From NCBI GenBank assembly GCA_023055355.1, contig JALJCS010000015.1:15792501-15856500 (forward strand): 64,000 nucleotides of DNA, in the 5' to 3' direction. The DNA comes from Agelaius tricolor. Lineage: Eukaryota; Chordata; Aves; Passeriformes; Icteridae. Positions 50,145-63,700 of the stretch are shown here, piece by piece. Position 1 is the first letter of the stretch. Each line of letters opens with the position of its first letter. Below the pieces are notes generated by a model that was not told the DNA's origin, made no database searches, and saw only the letters and a list, made by a program, of their open reading frames with translations. The translations under genes were made by a program, and so were the position numbers.

Positions 50145-51928
50145 AAATGTGAGGAAGTAAGGGTTTGTTGTTCATCTCTTTCAATACTTTCTTGCTTTTT
50201 GTGTATGCTAAATTTTTAAGAGACATTTTTCATACCTTCAAAGAAGAAGGTACACTTGTGGCAAGAGCTGTATTTCACAGCAGTGTAGTAGTATGTGGTA
50301 CAATGGCAGCTATAATAAAAATAATATCCTTAACATCTAGTATTCACAGAAAATATGGTAGATGTGTTTTAGAAATAAATATGCTCAAGTTGCCAGATTG
50401 ATTCCTGAGGATGGAATAATTCTGTAGAAACATTTATTGCAGAGCTCACCCAGACTTGCATCACTTACAGGAGTCTGGCAAGATGGAAAAAATACAACTC
50501 TCAAATGAACAAATCTCAAGCCAGTAATATTCACCTTTTTCATTTTCCTTTCCATTCATAATTGATTCTAAAATTCTGTGAATCTTTCAAAATAACTGTC
50601 TTATTGATTGGAAACAAGCTATAAAATGTCATTATAAGAGCAATTCACTTTTTCTCTCTGATTACTGTAAACAGACACTGATCAGGCAAAATACTGCTTT
50701 TTCTTTTCATATACTGTGTGATTTGTGCCATTATACAAGGAAAACAGCATAAGGAAAATGTCCCAGGAAGGGCATTTATCACAGGTGATATCTTGTGTTT
50801 ATACAGTGCAGGATTAAGGATTTTATACCTATGCAAAAGACACTTCTTGGTTCTGTGTTACAGAACTTTTGCTAAAGCCTTTCTTATATAAATTGTAAAA
50901 TGTTCTAAAACATGGGAGCTCACTTCCACTCAAATAATTAAGTTTGTCTTATATGTGCATTTACATGCATTACCTTATATAAGATAAAATTCCTGTCTAG
51001 AAATGGCTGTTTCCAGAAGATTTGAATCAATTTTTTACAGGTGGGTGGTGCACACCCACTGCTAATAAAAATACACCTGAAGAAGTGTTAAAGCAGCCTC
51101 CATTTTTCACTCCTTTGGTAATTAAGGATCCATCCATTTTCAGCACTTCAACCCTTACACTCTCAGAAGGAGTTCTTTGATATGGCTCTGAATGATGGAT
51201 GTTCACAATGAGGGGACATAAAGAAGTTTGTGCTCTATATCACTGTAGGAATGAAACCAGTAAATTTAGAAGACAGAGTAAGAAAGCTTGTGTTTGTTGG
51301 CAAACTGTTACCCTGACTAAATCATTGCTGTGATTCGTGTGTAGGTGTACTTGAAAATTCCCAGAGGTAATATTGAAGAATTATTAAAAGGGTCGTTTTT
51401 CAATAAATTACCCAATGTTGTTGTGCACATTCTTGGCAAACTGTGGAGATGCTTGAATTCCTTTGGCTATATCTGTGTTTGGACAGGACTCAGGAAAACG
51501 TGGTATGCTGCCTGTAGTAAGCCAAATGAGGAATGGTTTTCTGAGAGGTAGCAACAGTTGTTGCCTTTGCTGTGAATTTCTGTTGATTTTTTTTTTTTTT
51601 GTCATGAGATTTGCCACTTCTAACTTTTTAGCAGGTACATGGATTCTAAGTTTCTAGCATTAAGGACTATTCCATGCCAAAGGCGATTTGGAGCAGTAAA
51701 AGTTGCTGGTTTATGCACTTCCTTTCTTTAAACTGTGTGGGTGTGAAGAAGTGTCCAATCTCTTCAGTTATTTGCAAACCTGTTGTTTTTATTCTCCCCA
51801 CTTAAATTGCAATAATAACTGGTGGGCCCCCCTAGTTCTCTTGCACTTGGCTCTATTGCACCATTGCCAGTATTGGAAGTACTTTTTATTAAAGATATTC
51901 TTCATGGAATCAACTGGGGAAGCCAAAC
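50145..51928. other. AT-rich non-coding DNA, no gene recognised
   Basis: Unique sequence, including T14 near 51588. The frames are short and unrecognised. An ATTAAA word at 51888-51893 precedes the poly(A) run that follows. Confidence 0.5.
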
Positions 51929-51950
51929 AAAAAAAAAAAAAAAAAAAAAA
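51929..51950 (+). repeat. Homopolymer A22
   Basis: Twenty-two uninterrupted A. It lies 35 bases after an ATTAAA polyadenylation-type word and could be the tail of a decayed retrocopy on the plus strand. No parental gene is recognisable to its left. Confidence 0.9.
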
Positions 51951-54900
51951 CTGAAAATATAAACTGAGAGCAAATAGTGGAGAATTTTCAGCGTTAGTTA
52001 TTGATTTCCTTGATTGTGAGCACACAGGAACGCTGACACTCAGTGTACCTAATTGTGATTTTATTGACTATCATTTCTACCTTGTTTACACTGCCAGGGT
52101 TTGTTGGTCACTGTGACTGATGGTTTTCACTCATTCCAAGTCTTGCAGCTCTGACCAAACAATCCTTTGTTTATTTTCTTCATTTTTTCTTGATACAACA
52201 TCCCTGCCTGTTCAAGTTTTCCATGTAACATGACCAGAGATGAGTGCTGTGGACATAAGTACTGATAATTTGACTTGTTTTCTCAGTTTATACTCCTTAG
52301 TTTTGGTTTCTAGGTAATATTTGGGTTATTTTTCATACTTTGTCCAATCCAATTATCTGTGTAATGAGCAGCCACTCATTACTCACTGAATTTATAAATC
52401 TCCCACCCCCAGACCAAATCTAGGGACCGTGCTTAGCCCAGCACTTGTGGGGTGGAAAAGACACCCAGAATAGTGCAGCTCTCCAGGATTTTCTCTTTCT
52501 TTCCAGTGCAATTTGGGGTACTTCCCTGACCCAGGGGTATTCAGTGTCTGCCTTCTTCCCAAAAGAGATCCTGACAATACAACATGATGGGAGAGATGTC
52601 TATCTTTACCCTTCTACATGAAAAGAAAAATCTATTATATGAAAATATATTTTCGAAGTTAATTTGCTACCCACAGATCCTGCTGTAGAGGAATTAGAAA
52701 CCTTGGCCTATATAATTCCTTCTCTGATCTAGTTATGCTGTAACAAAAAACCCCAACCAACCAAAAAAAAAAAAGGAGTGGGGAGCAGTTTACCTTTTAA
52801 ATAACACAATCACCGTGAGGAAAAATTATTCATGTTTCTCCTCTGGCAATTTTAATCTTCACATTTTTCTGGTGTATTGTAAGGCGAGATGTCATTAAGA
52901 GTTTTATAGTAATGATTACATTGGCCTTGCAGACTATTTTTTACTAGCTTTTTTTACTGTCACATTTGCTACATAAGCTTAATTTTATGTTATTGCAATG
53001 ATGTTCCATGGTGTGTTCAAATAATCGATAGCAGTACAAGGGTTGTTCCATTGGGATCACATTATATGAGTTTATAATATACAATATATGCTTTGATGTA
53101 TACATGTAGTGTTTGCTGGTTTTCCCCCTCTCCTTAAATACAGAAATTTCTAGTTGTGTTTATTCCCCTCGTCAGCATACTTTATCATATCAAAGCCTTT
53201 ACAGACAGTGTAGAACTACTGAGTTATGTTTGGGTCATGTTTTGCAGTGTGCCCTTTAATACTGTAGCTTTAGAAATGCAATTTTCAGCCTCTGCTTATT
53301 AGAATATGATAAAGTATTCCTGGTCTATGTCCAGCTCCACTAATCTCCAGACTACACTTCATGAATTAGGCATGAAGATTTTAGTCAATGTGCTTTCAAA
53401 GACCAATGTTTAGGGAATCATGGATTTTCTACAAGCTGAGGGAGAAATCTATAATAGGAAGAACTGATTTTCAAACATCATATTCTGTAGAAAAAAATGA
53501 CCGGGTCTGGCTTGGAAACCAGAAACATTTCCTTTTAGAATACTCAAGAACTGGTTAAAAATGTATTGTAGGTTTTAACTTATAAAAGGAGTGGCTTTTT
53601 AAAATGCACTGTGAGTGCTGTGTAGTGTATGGAGGCTCATACATATTAGATACCACGTAGACACCTCCTGAGTTGTGGGTTAAAAAACAAGCCACACCAA
53701 AGCTGGCTTGGTTTAGTGGTATTAACCTAAACTCACCAATGGACACTCCTCTGGTTCATCTTCTCACACCCAGCAGAGCCTGGTGGGGTCTGGCCAAGGG
53801 GAGCAAGCGAAGGTGGTGTAAATTGAAACATAAAAACTGAATTTAAATTCTGCCCTGCTGCTTTAGCTTTCACTGAAAGCAAAGTCCAAATTAAGCAAAA
53901 TCATACAGAAAAATACACAAATATATATTCATAATGCCACAAAGTCTGACCCCCAGGTGCCCACTTGTGACCTTAATCATCTTTTGTTTCTGGCTAGGAC
54001 TCATCATCTTGATTTTTGTGGAGTACAGGCTCAAAGTTAATTCATGAGCTCTTTATCTTGAGGAAGACCTGCAAGAAATCAGTGAGACTTAAGAGAACTA
54101 TAAACAACCTTTACCTCACTGGGAAATGTCACCTGTTGGTGGACACAGAGCTTACCTTAATAATGATTTTTGGCTTTTGAGAGAAAGGAGGGTATCCAGG
54201 GAGTGTTAGCTTGATCACAGTCACTTTTTAAATGTAAAAGATTGGTGTTAGTCAAACTCTGCAGTATTTTCATAGTTTTTTTCCCAGACTGAGCAGTGTA
54301 ACCCTTGGCTTAGGAATCTGCAGCACTGTTAGGCAGTCCTAGAGTGGATGCATTTCTTGCAAAATGAGTAGTTAAGGAGGAAATGGGAAGATAGCCTTTC
54401 ATTTTTTTTTCTCATTTTTCTATAGTAATGAACGTTGTTAGTGTCCAGCACTTTGTAGTTCCTCCTGTAATCACACTAAGAATTAATACACTGCCATGTT
54501 TAGACATTGAGGAATTAAAGCACAGTTGTAACTTGTCTGGATGCAAATGGGAGCCCTCCTGCCTGAAGGACACACAGGGAGTAATGAATCCCATCAGCCC
54601 TGTCCCCTTCTCCCCAGACGTGTGTGAGCTTCAGGGGGAGGCTCTGTCTCTGTGTTCATGAGTGGTTTTAATTGTCCTTTCTCAATCTCCTACAGTTTTA
54701 AGTCATTCTACCAAACCTGGTATTTTTCCCACTTTTGGTAAATCATAAATAACATGAGATGCTGGCTTTGCTTTTGCTTACTTGTGTTTGGTTAAATATT
54801 TGTTGTGTTTCTTGGAAGGGAAGAGTTCTTCCATCCTGTGAGACCCATGGGTGTACACACACACATGTCTGTATGAACAAATCCAAGTATCTACTAACCA

Positions 54901-57900
54901 TGTGGTATACTTATCTAGGGAAAAAAGAAGGCTGAATGCTGGATTTTATGTAGTTCTTTTTAATATATTCCATACATTTCCTCTTGTAAAAATTATTCTT
55001 AACCAAACATTATGTAGTTGAGAGAAATTACAGGAAACATAGGAAACTGTCTCAGATCTGTAGACTATTTGCTACACTGGTAATTATTTAGCAGGGACTA
55101 ATAGCATCAGACAAGAGCTCTGTGTTCTTTTTCAGCACATTTACAGTGTTTCTAAAAGGAAAATGAGACCTACAGCTGGACATAAATTGTGCCAAGCATT
55201 GAGTACCAACCTGCCTCCTTCAGTGTTCCCTACGAAGTCAGGGAGAGCCATGAGCAGGAGAGTGGTGTTGGTTCTGGCTGGTGATTGTCAGAAATGGGGT
55301 AGAGAGCTGCCAGCAATCCAGGGGCTGTGGAAATGTCTCTCTGGGGATTGCAGGTGTGATGGTCAGTGCTGGACACAGGCACTCTGACAATGAAGCATCC
55401 ACATGGAGCAGGGTGGCTGGAAAACCTTTCCTGCTGGTAGAAGGAGTTACTTTGCATCCTGCCTGCCTGAATCAGAAACCAAATCCACCCTTGTGTTTCA
55501 CCATTTCCCTGCCCTTTGCAGCCAGGAATCAGCCAGACCAAAGGTTGTAGTGAAATAATGTTTACTTCACATCTGTGTAAACAGGGAAAAGTGGAGCAAT
55601 AAATAGAAATCCTCAATTAATTACACAGACTTCATCATGCAGAAGTGTGTAATGGTTCAATAGAAAGTGAAGGGGTGCATAAATACCCTGATAAGAACAG
55701 AACAAAATAATTGTGATGAGAGCTGCAAACTGGGCAGTGGCCAGCATCAATTCTTTGAACAAAAGATTGAGGTAGGCACAGAATCATGGTTTCATTAACT
55801 GCTGGTTTAAATTATTTTCCCTTTGGAAAAGTAAAGACAGGCTAGAGTAATACCAGGAATTTTGGACTATGCAGATCTCAGCTCTTGAGTACACTGCTGG
55901 GTTAAATTGCCCTGCTGTGCTTTGCTATGTCATTCAGTTGTTTTGCTAGAGAAAGCATCCCATGTTTCACTTTGCTAGATAAATTTGCAGCATCAGCCAA
56001 ACACAGGTTCAGACAGAGAGAGCTTCCTAACCAGCTCCCTTTCAGACACTGGGAAATTTAGAATTTTAGTTTTACATTCTACCAGGAAAGTTGGTGCTGT
56101 TTTGTAAAACTTGCTATTAACTTGATAACCCCTTTCTAAAACTTGCACAAATAACATGTTAGCATAGGTGGAAGGGTTATGAGGGTCTATTTGATAGTTC
56201 CTTCAACTACAATAAAAGCCTCAGAAGACAGTTATCTGCTAGTCTTTGCCTTCCTTATGGTGCTTTTGGTGCTCTTTCGAAAATAGACAGAGCAGATATA
56301 CCTAAATTATTAGGTATTATGTTATCAAATAAATGGTTTAGGCACTTGGAGGTACAGAGAAACATCTCATGATTTTCAAAACAAAATTCAAGTTGCCTGG
56401 GAAGGTCACTGCTTTGCACAGGTGCTTTTGGAAATAGAAGTAGGCCCATGGCTTCCCTTTCAGGTTTCTAAAATTCTCTGAAAATACACTCAGTGATGCC
56501 TAAAACTTAAGTCTGCTAAGAGCTTAATTCCTAATTAAAAAATTAAGTTTCCAAATCTTACCAAATTTCAGAGGCATGCACACTTCCAGCTGCCTCAGTC
56601 ACTTTATGGACGTGAGATGTGTGGTTTGAAGTGCCACACTTTCCTTAGAGCACTTTCTTAGCCTGGGCTGACACCTGCCCCGGGGGGAATGGCAGAGTGG
56701 GGACAGGGGCTGCTTGTTCTAGACTTCCCAAAATGGAAATAGCATTTATTCAGCTAAACTGTGCACACACTTCACCTGCCTGATGTCAAAACCTGATCCA
56801 TGCATGTGGAGCTGGAGTGACTGTTCTTGGCTGAGGTTGCTCTGACAGGCTGCCCTGGATGATGCACTGTGAGTGTTGAGCTTCCTCATTGAGTTTTGCT
56901 CTATGGGCTTCAATGATTACCTGAACTCTCTCCATGCAGCATTTTTAGCCCTTCAAGGGTCGTTGTTTCCCATCCATTTTTAAACCTTTTTGGGCACACT
57001 ATAGAGGCTGTTAATAAAACTGCATTTTTCAATGGGTTTATAGGGATTAGAATCTCCAATTGCTCTCATTTTTCTCTCTATATTACAGGAAGTTTCTGTG
57101 GTATATGGTTGGCAAATGTTGACATTGTATTGTTTTTTCCTGCATTTGTGGGCAATAATGGATTGAAGAGCATCTTATGGGTTTTTATTTTGCCAAAATC
57201 CATACTGGTTAGTCATATGCCTATAAATCACATTTTTCTATCTATCATTAGAGCTCCTGCTGATGATTAATGAACTGAAAGTTCTAGGACTGAGTCTTGA
57301 AGGGTTTTTAATCTAGAAATCCTTGTGAAAGGACAAATAATAAATTGCCTAATAACATTTATATTTATACCAAATATTTAATGTGCTCACCTGTTTTCTG
57401 ACTAAAGCAGGATAGTCATTGTGAGAGTACATGAAGAATATAGAGGAAAAACTCTAATTTTTCTTGAAGAAGTGGGAGCTGGGTGTTTGGAGACAGTGAA
57501 ATTGCCCCAGTGCTCTCATCATGTCAGATTTTCAGCAGCAGTTGAGCATCCCATCCTTACTTTTAAAGGAGGGGATTCAAAATACCTGAATTAAGATAAA
57601 GGTGTTAATTTTATCATTAGTACAAAATCTATTATTAAACCATACCTGAATTATCATATGTATTTTTGTTTCTTTGTTGTCCAATTGGTTGTTACAGAAA
57701 CTTTATTTTATCCTCCCACCTTTTTCTTACTATTTCCCTGGATTAGATTCCTGCACCCTGCTTTAGTACTGCAATGATATGCTGCTTTCAGAATTCTGGC
57801 CAAAAACAGCACATCTTAGGCTAGGTCTGGAACCAATGTGAAATGACTTTTTGACAGCATTTTGGGGTTTTTTTTTATGATTTAAATCAATTGTTTTCTT

Positions 57901-59508
57901 TGGCATGAAACTACAAAATGACCGTCAAACAACAGCCAAGTACAGTTCAGTGGGAGAAGAAGCTGAAGCAAGCAAATTTGTGACAGAAAGAATATTGAAA
58001 CTGGATTGGCAACCCTGGTTTTCCCTTATGGCAATTATTCAGATTGTTTGCAGTATCCACCTTAGTTACAGAATATGTTGTAAATTTATCTTTTAAAACT
58101 TAGCTGTATAGTAATGTAGTGATCTGATCCCCCAAACCATTTTTTTGGGGAGTTAATACTTTGCTAGCAGGTACATGTGAATCTTGGCTCTGAAATAATC
58201 ACAATATTTAATACTGTTTGCCAAAGTAATACACGTTCATTGTCTGGTCAGATCCTTTATAATGTGGAAATTATGATCCAGTTAACATTATGTGCTAACT
58301 ACACAGGCATAATATTTTTCTATACTAAATTTAATCTAAGTACAATGCTTATGTAGATATATTTATATAATACTGAATTTTACCTTTTTATCTCAGCTGA
58401 GTTCTGTTGATCAGAATTATCTTGGAGTGCCACTCCAAAAACTCTGTTGTGCTTACAATTCGATTTATTTTAGTACTTTATCCCAAATGAGCAAAGATTG
58501 GTAGGTTTTAGAGGACCTGCACACTCACAGGCACAGAGCTGTGAGGTAACAGCCGGCACTGTAGGACAGGAATTGAAAATACGTTTGATTTTTGATAATA
58601 TGTGGATTTTTAATATGGTGTAAAAGGTCACCATTTTGGAAGTGACAGAATTATATATAGAGATGTTTTATTTTTGTTCATATGTGCCCTGAATTTAGTG
58701 GCATTAGAGATAACTGGTCGTGTTAGAGGCTTTTTTTTTTTTGTCCTGTCTGTCCCTCACCAAGACTCCAGCTCCCCATTATCACAAGAAAAACTTCCTT
58801 CTTTTTTTAAAGCAGGTATTTTGTGTCATCAATCCTGTTTGATTCAGTCCTACAGAAGTTTGATCAAGCTACATATCCTCTCACTAGGATCAATTTTAAC
58901 CACGAAGTATAGATTGAAATATCTGTGTGTGTCAATTTGACAAAGAGAACAGAGGAGATATCTTTACTGGAATTGTATTGCACTTGACAGATTCCTCCCC
59001 CCACCTGCAGGTATTGACAGAGCATGGGGGGGATCAGCTTCAGCTACAGCCTGCCTTGGCTGGTGTGTGAGAGTGCATTCTTCTGCCAGGGAACAATGTA
59101 GACTTTAATTTTGTGTTTCTTATTTGGAAAATGTGCATTTGAAGAGGAGTGGAAACTGCTGGAGGCAGACCTGAGCTAACTTGCAAGGATAAATGACTGC
59201 TAGAAGATATTTATCCCATGGGCAAGTGAAAAGCCTGTTGTCTTTGGATCCCCCTTCGTGCTGCAGCAAATTCTAAATGTGTTAGAATGGAACAGGGGGC
59301 AGGTAGGATGAGCCCACCCAGTGTGTGGAGCTTCTCCAGTGGCAAAACCCCCGTGTGATGCTGGCAGAGCCTTCACACTCACAGCTCCTGCAGGCCAGGC
59401 TTTCTGAAGGCGTCATCTTTGCCACCCAAAATGCAGCCCCATCCCTCCCTGCCAAGGCATGAGGTGAGGGGAAATGTTTGGTTTCTTGGGTTTTTTCTTA
59501 GTTGCAGT
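51951..59508. other. AT-rich non-coding DNA, no gene recognised
   Basis: There are 7.5 kb without a recognisable transposon or exon. Slightly GC-richer patches at 52390-52600, 53740-53830, 55140-55550 and 56560-56890 hold overlapping short frames on both strands. The longest (55230-55616 minus, 128 codons) has no domain I know. A12 occurs near 52763 and T12 near 58732. Confidence 0.5.
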
Positions 59509-59948
59509 TTAGAATCACAAAATATGCTGATTTGGGAGGCACCCACAAGGGTCATTGAGTGCAACTCCTGGCCCTGCACAGGCCACCCCACCAATCCCAC
59601 TCTGTGTCCCAGAGCAGTGTCCAAATGTTCCTGGAGCTCTGTCAGTGCTGCTCTGACCACGTCCCTGGGGAGCCTGTGCAGTGCCCAGCACCCTCTGGGG
59701 GAAGAAATTTGTTCTAATTTCCAGCCTAATCCTCCCCTGACTCTTCAGGCCATCCCCTTGGGTCCTGTCACTGTCACCACAGAGCAGAGATCAGTGTCTG
59801 CCTCTCCTCTTCCCCTCTCTGAGATGTTTCTTTGCAGTGAGGTCTCCCCTCTGTCTCCTCCTGTCCAGGCTGAACAGACCAAATGCCCTCACAGGGTTTC
59901 CCCTCAAGGCCCTTCACCACCTTCATTGCCTCCAGAAGCAAGAAGAAC
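59509..59948 (-). mobile_element. CR1 LINE fragment with ORF2 tail, inverted, about 440 bp
   Basis: The plus strand starts TTAGAATCACAAAATATGCT, then shows GGAGGCACCCACAAGGGTCA, AACTCCTGGCCCTGCACAGG and GTCCCTGGGGAGCCTGTGCA. It continues with CTCCCCTGACTCTTCAGGCC, GGGTCCTGTCACTGTCACCA and CTCCTGTCCAGGCTGAACAG. These are the reverse complement of a CR1 3' end extending well into ORF2. Minus-strand translation preserves LTELQEHLDTALGHRVGL and WPVQGQELHSM, typical of the ORF2 C-terminus. It is the longest CR1 copy here, 5'-truncated and interrupted by substitutions and indels. The plus-strand 177-codon frame (59419-59952) is its antisense shadow. Confidence 0.95.
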
Positions 59949-61400
59949 ATGAGATTCCAAATTTGGAGACTGGGGCCCTCATTTGTATATGGTTTTCCAG
60001 CAGTGTTGTATTTTAGCTAGCAGACAAAAGTGAAAATTGGAGGAAGGACGATATTCCCTCAGGGAGAAAGCATGAGGAAAAACCTGCCTTGGAAGATTCC
60101 TGACACTTCTGTTCAGTTGTCTGTTAGTCCACTGTGCTTAAGGACTATCAGGGTTCTGATGTCCTCTTTGGTATGGAAAATTGGAACTCTGTTTTGCCTG
60201 TGTAGGAGCCCATCCCTCAAAATTGCAATCTACTCTTAAGATTATTCTTACTTAAAGGAAAATTACTTTAGTTACAGTATATTGGCTTACTAGTCCAGTT
60301 TTATCTATAAATCTGTTTTCAGCAATACAATATCCAGTCATCTTTATTAAGGCTTTACTCTGTAAATTAAGTTTTTTTCTATTGTGGACTTTATAATAAC
60401 AGTGCATGACCTGCACTGACAACAGCTTACTAAAATATAGGCTAAAGGTATCTTAAAGCTCAGATGCAGAAGCACACAAGCATATTTCATCTTGCATATG
60501 AAAAAAGATAATTTAACACATTCAAAAACTCTGAGTTTCCTGTGGTTCATTTGTATCTAGATCCTGAAATTGTGAATATGCATTTCAGCCCCTCTGTGTA
60601 CCAATGGGGCAAAAGCAAGGACACAAAATCAAAATGGCACTAAAATCAACATCCAGGAGGCTGAATTATCAAATGCAGGGCAGTTGATATTCTTCTATCA
60701 CAGCAGCAGATATGACTTGTGAGTTTGAACCTATTTTATATTTTTAGTATTTTTACCCCAAAAGCATGAGCTGTGCCATTTCATTCTTGACTGTGTGTGG
60801 TAATCACAAAAGTCACAGGACTCCAGCTCAGAAAAAAGTAGAATCCAGTTTATGGTATCAAGTTATGAAGCAGGGATAAGTGAAACAGAATTGTGAAAGT
60901 TTCCTAAACCATGGCTATGCTGAATATACTGACAGAACTAAGCAAATGAGAAGTCACCCTAATTACTGATGAGCAAAAGGATATTTTCCACTGAGTTTTC
61001 TCCTTTTTTTATTTATTTTTTTTTTAAATGCAGGATGCTATTGTTGTAGTTCAGAAAGCCCCGGGCAGCTTAGAAATCAGGCAAAAAATCAATAGTCCAC
61101 TTGTTGAAGATAAGTGAATTAGCTTGTGTTGAATGTAACTGAGTACCTGAACACTCCAGTGAGCAGCCTTTGTTTTGTGAGAAAGGAGATTTGTGAGGTT
61201 TCTCTTCTGAGGGCTCTGGTGCTGCACATCTCAGATTAATCACCCTGAGTAAGAGGAAGCTGACCACTTACATGGAGAAATAACTTGTGAATTTCTGTTC
61301 TTTCTGTCTTGTTCCTGTTTACCATACTGAGCAGATTTCCACGTGTTTCAGAAAAGATGATGAATCTCATTGAAGAATTTTAGTGAATAATAACAAAGGA
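59949..61400. other. AT-rich non-coding DNA, no gene recognised
   Basis: Unique AT-rich sequence with short T runs near 61003-61024. Nothing recognised. Confidence 0.5.
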
Positions 61401-63700
61401 GACCGGAGTAAGCAGTGTATTACACAGCAATTTGCCATGGGGCAAATTCAAAATTTCCTTCCTGCTCTATGCAGGCTCAGGTTCTTTCACATCTGCTAGA
61501 TCTCTGGGACACTCCTCTCACACGTCTGTGTGCTGCAGGAAGGAAATATTTCTGTCCAGTGTGGTCAGTGCTGGGAACACAGGCCACTTCTAATTCCCAC
61601 ATCCAGAGAGAGCAGCCCCATTTCTGCTCCTGCCTCACAGGATGGGCAGTGCCTGCTTGCTCTGCCCTCCCTGCACCCTGAGAAACAGCTCGGAGCCCTT
61701 CCTGCTCTGCCACTGACCTCAGTGTCAATTGTACCTGTCACTGAGATGATGTGGTGCCAGCCCAGCTGCTTCTGAGTCTCTGGGCTGTCTCCAGAAGTGG
61801 GAGAGAAATGCAGAGAGGTTCTCACCCCAACTTTGCAACTTCCTGATCCTTGAGTGAGTTCCCAGCTCAGTGTTAACAGGACAGAGTGGGAGGGTTCCTC
61901 AGGACATTGGTAGTCCTGGAGGCCATATGGCAGTGGGGGATGGCCTCACCTCTCATTGACAATTGATCATTTCTTTCTGAGTGATCAGTAGAGGGATCTG
62001 AAGGCAGCCCCCTGGGATGTGTTCTTGCTAGGACTGGTGTTGTCCTGTGAGGTGCAGTGTGATGGTTTTGCATGAATTGACATTTGGTGAGGAGGGAAGA
62101 AACCACCCACAGAAGTGAAATGGTTGCAGCCACAGTGCTGAGGAGGAGGCCCAGCCAGTCAGAGCTGGCATTGCCACAGTGTTCCCATCTCATCCTGCTC
62201 TCTCTGGGCAGCTCAAAGTCATCCTGCTGAACTTCACTGAGCAGAATTCTCACCTGGACACTTCAAACACAGGGTTAGGGGAGTTTAGGTCTCATACCAG
62301 TGGACTTTCATTCATTATTTATGTTATGTGTTTGGTGTCAATCTCATGAGGTTTTAAGACAACCCTCACGGCTTTTAGCTGCAGGGGTGGCAGGACAGAC
62401 CCACCAGCTCTGGCAGCTGGTTATTTGTTAAAGCAGTTACCTGCTGCTTTCTGCAGTGGTTGTTCTGCCTCATCCCAAAGAGCCTGAAAGGCACCAGCTT
62501 TTTTCCACCTGTGCTCACAACCATGTAAGCAGAAGGTTCAGTGCCCAAACACTGATGAACCTCCTCTTTCCAGGCCTGTGTTGGCAGGGCTGGCAGCACT
62601 GGTGATAGATCACCCTGGCTCATTTCCCTCAGTCAGTCAGGCCATCAGGGCTGGGAAGCAAAACTTTTAAATGTTGTCTGTGCTGGCTTGTTTTCAGCTG
62701 AAATAAATCAGGTCTGCAGTTCCTCCTACGTGGTACAAAGGAGGAACCCTTAAACAGTTTCTGAAGAGTAAATCTGGCTTTTGCTGGTTTAGCATTCCTG
62801 AGCTGTGGGAGTTTTGACAGCCAGAGACTTTAGCCAGGGCCCTTTCCTTTTGGAGAGCTGGTATCAGAAACATGATCCTCTCTTCAGTGATGGTGTCTGG
62901 GAAGGGTTTCAGATGTGGCCTGTCCTTCAGTGTGCATGCCACAGCTCAGGGTGAGCCTCACCTCCTGGCTCTCCTACTCTGCTCTGCTTTTTGCAGCTCA
63001 AGGTGGGCACCTGTAGGCTCCTGCTCATGCAGTCCCCATGGCTGGAGAGATTTTATGTAGGATTTCTCCTGTAATTACTTCTCCCTGCTGCTGGGGACAC
63101 TGTGGCATTAGGTATGACAGGATCCAGGATGCCTTGTGGCCTTGCCACCCTGCCTGTCCTACAGTTCCCCTTAGCTGGTGCAGTTAGCACCTGAGTTTGT
63201 GGGAGAAAATGTTCTGGCACAGGGAAGGCACTGATGAGAGACCACAGGAGCATGGGATATGGAGAACTAACTAACCAGGGCTTGTGCAGCATCATCAGCT
63301 GAGGCTTCTCCCATCTGTCCCAGAAAACTTAGGCTCTTGCATCATTCCCCAAATTGCTCTTTCTTTCCCCAGGAGTGGCGAGTCTCCTTTCTTCCCCAGT
63401 TGTGTATCTATAACTGTAAGAAGAAAGCTCATCCTGCACTTCTGCCAAGCTTGCTGGAAAAGGCTGTGCAGGGCCAAGAATTCCTCATGGCAGCCCTGAC
63501 CTGTGGAATTCAGAGATGTCTTTTCCCTCCCTGCAGTTCAGTGTGGTTGATGAGGAGCCTCTGCAGGTGTTTAGGGAAGCCAGAACCAGATGGCTTCACC
63601 CAGCACCTTCACCTGGGAGTTAGAGCAGAGTCCCCTGCTCAGTCTGCTCCCCGCAGAATCTGTGCATTGCTTCTTCCAAGACCCTGAGATTCAGAGGAGA
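61401..63700. other. GC-richer block without recognised genes
   Basis: About 2.3 kb is richer in G and C than most of the window, and many frames of 60-126 codons overlap on both strands. None carries a motif I recognise; the largest are 61873-62253 (minus, 126) and 63337-63687 (plus, 116). Part of it (about 62060-62260) begins TGTGATGGTTTTGCATG, which resembles songbird LTR starts, but I could not extend this to a full element. It may be a mosaic of old repeats or the approach to a gene outside the window. Confidence 0.4.

Noticed and set aside
59419..59952. 177-codon plus-strand ORF
   Set aside because: It is the antisense strand of a CR1 ORF2 tail and not an independent gene.
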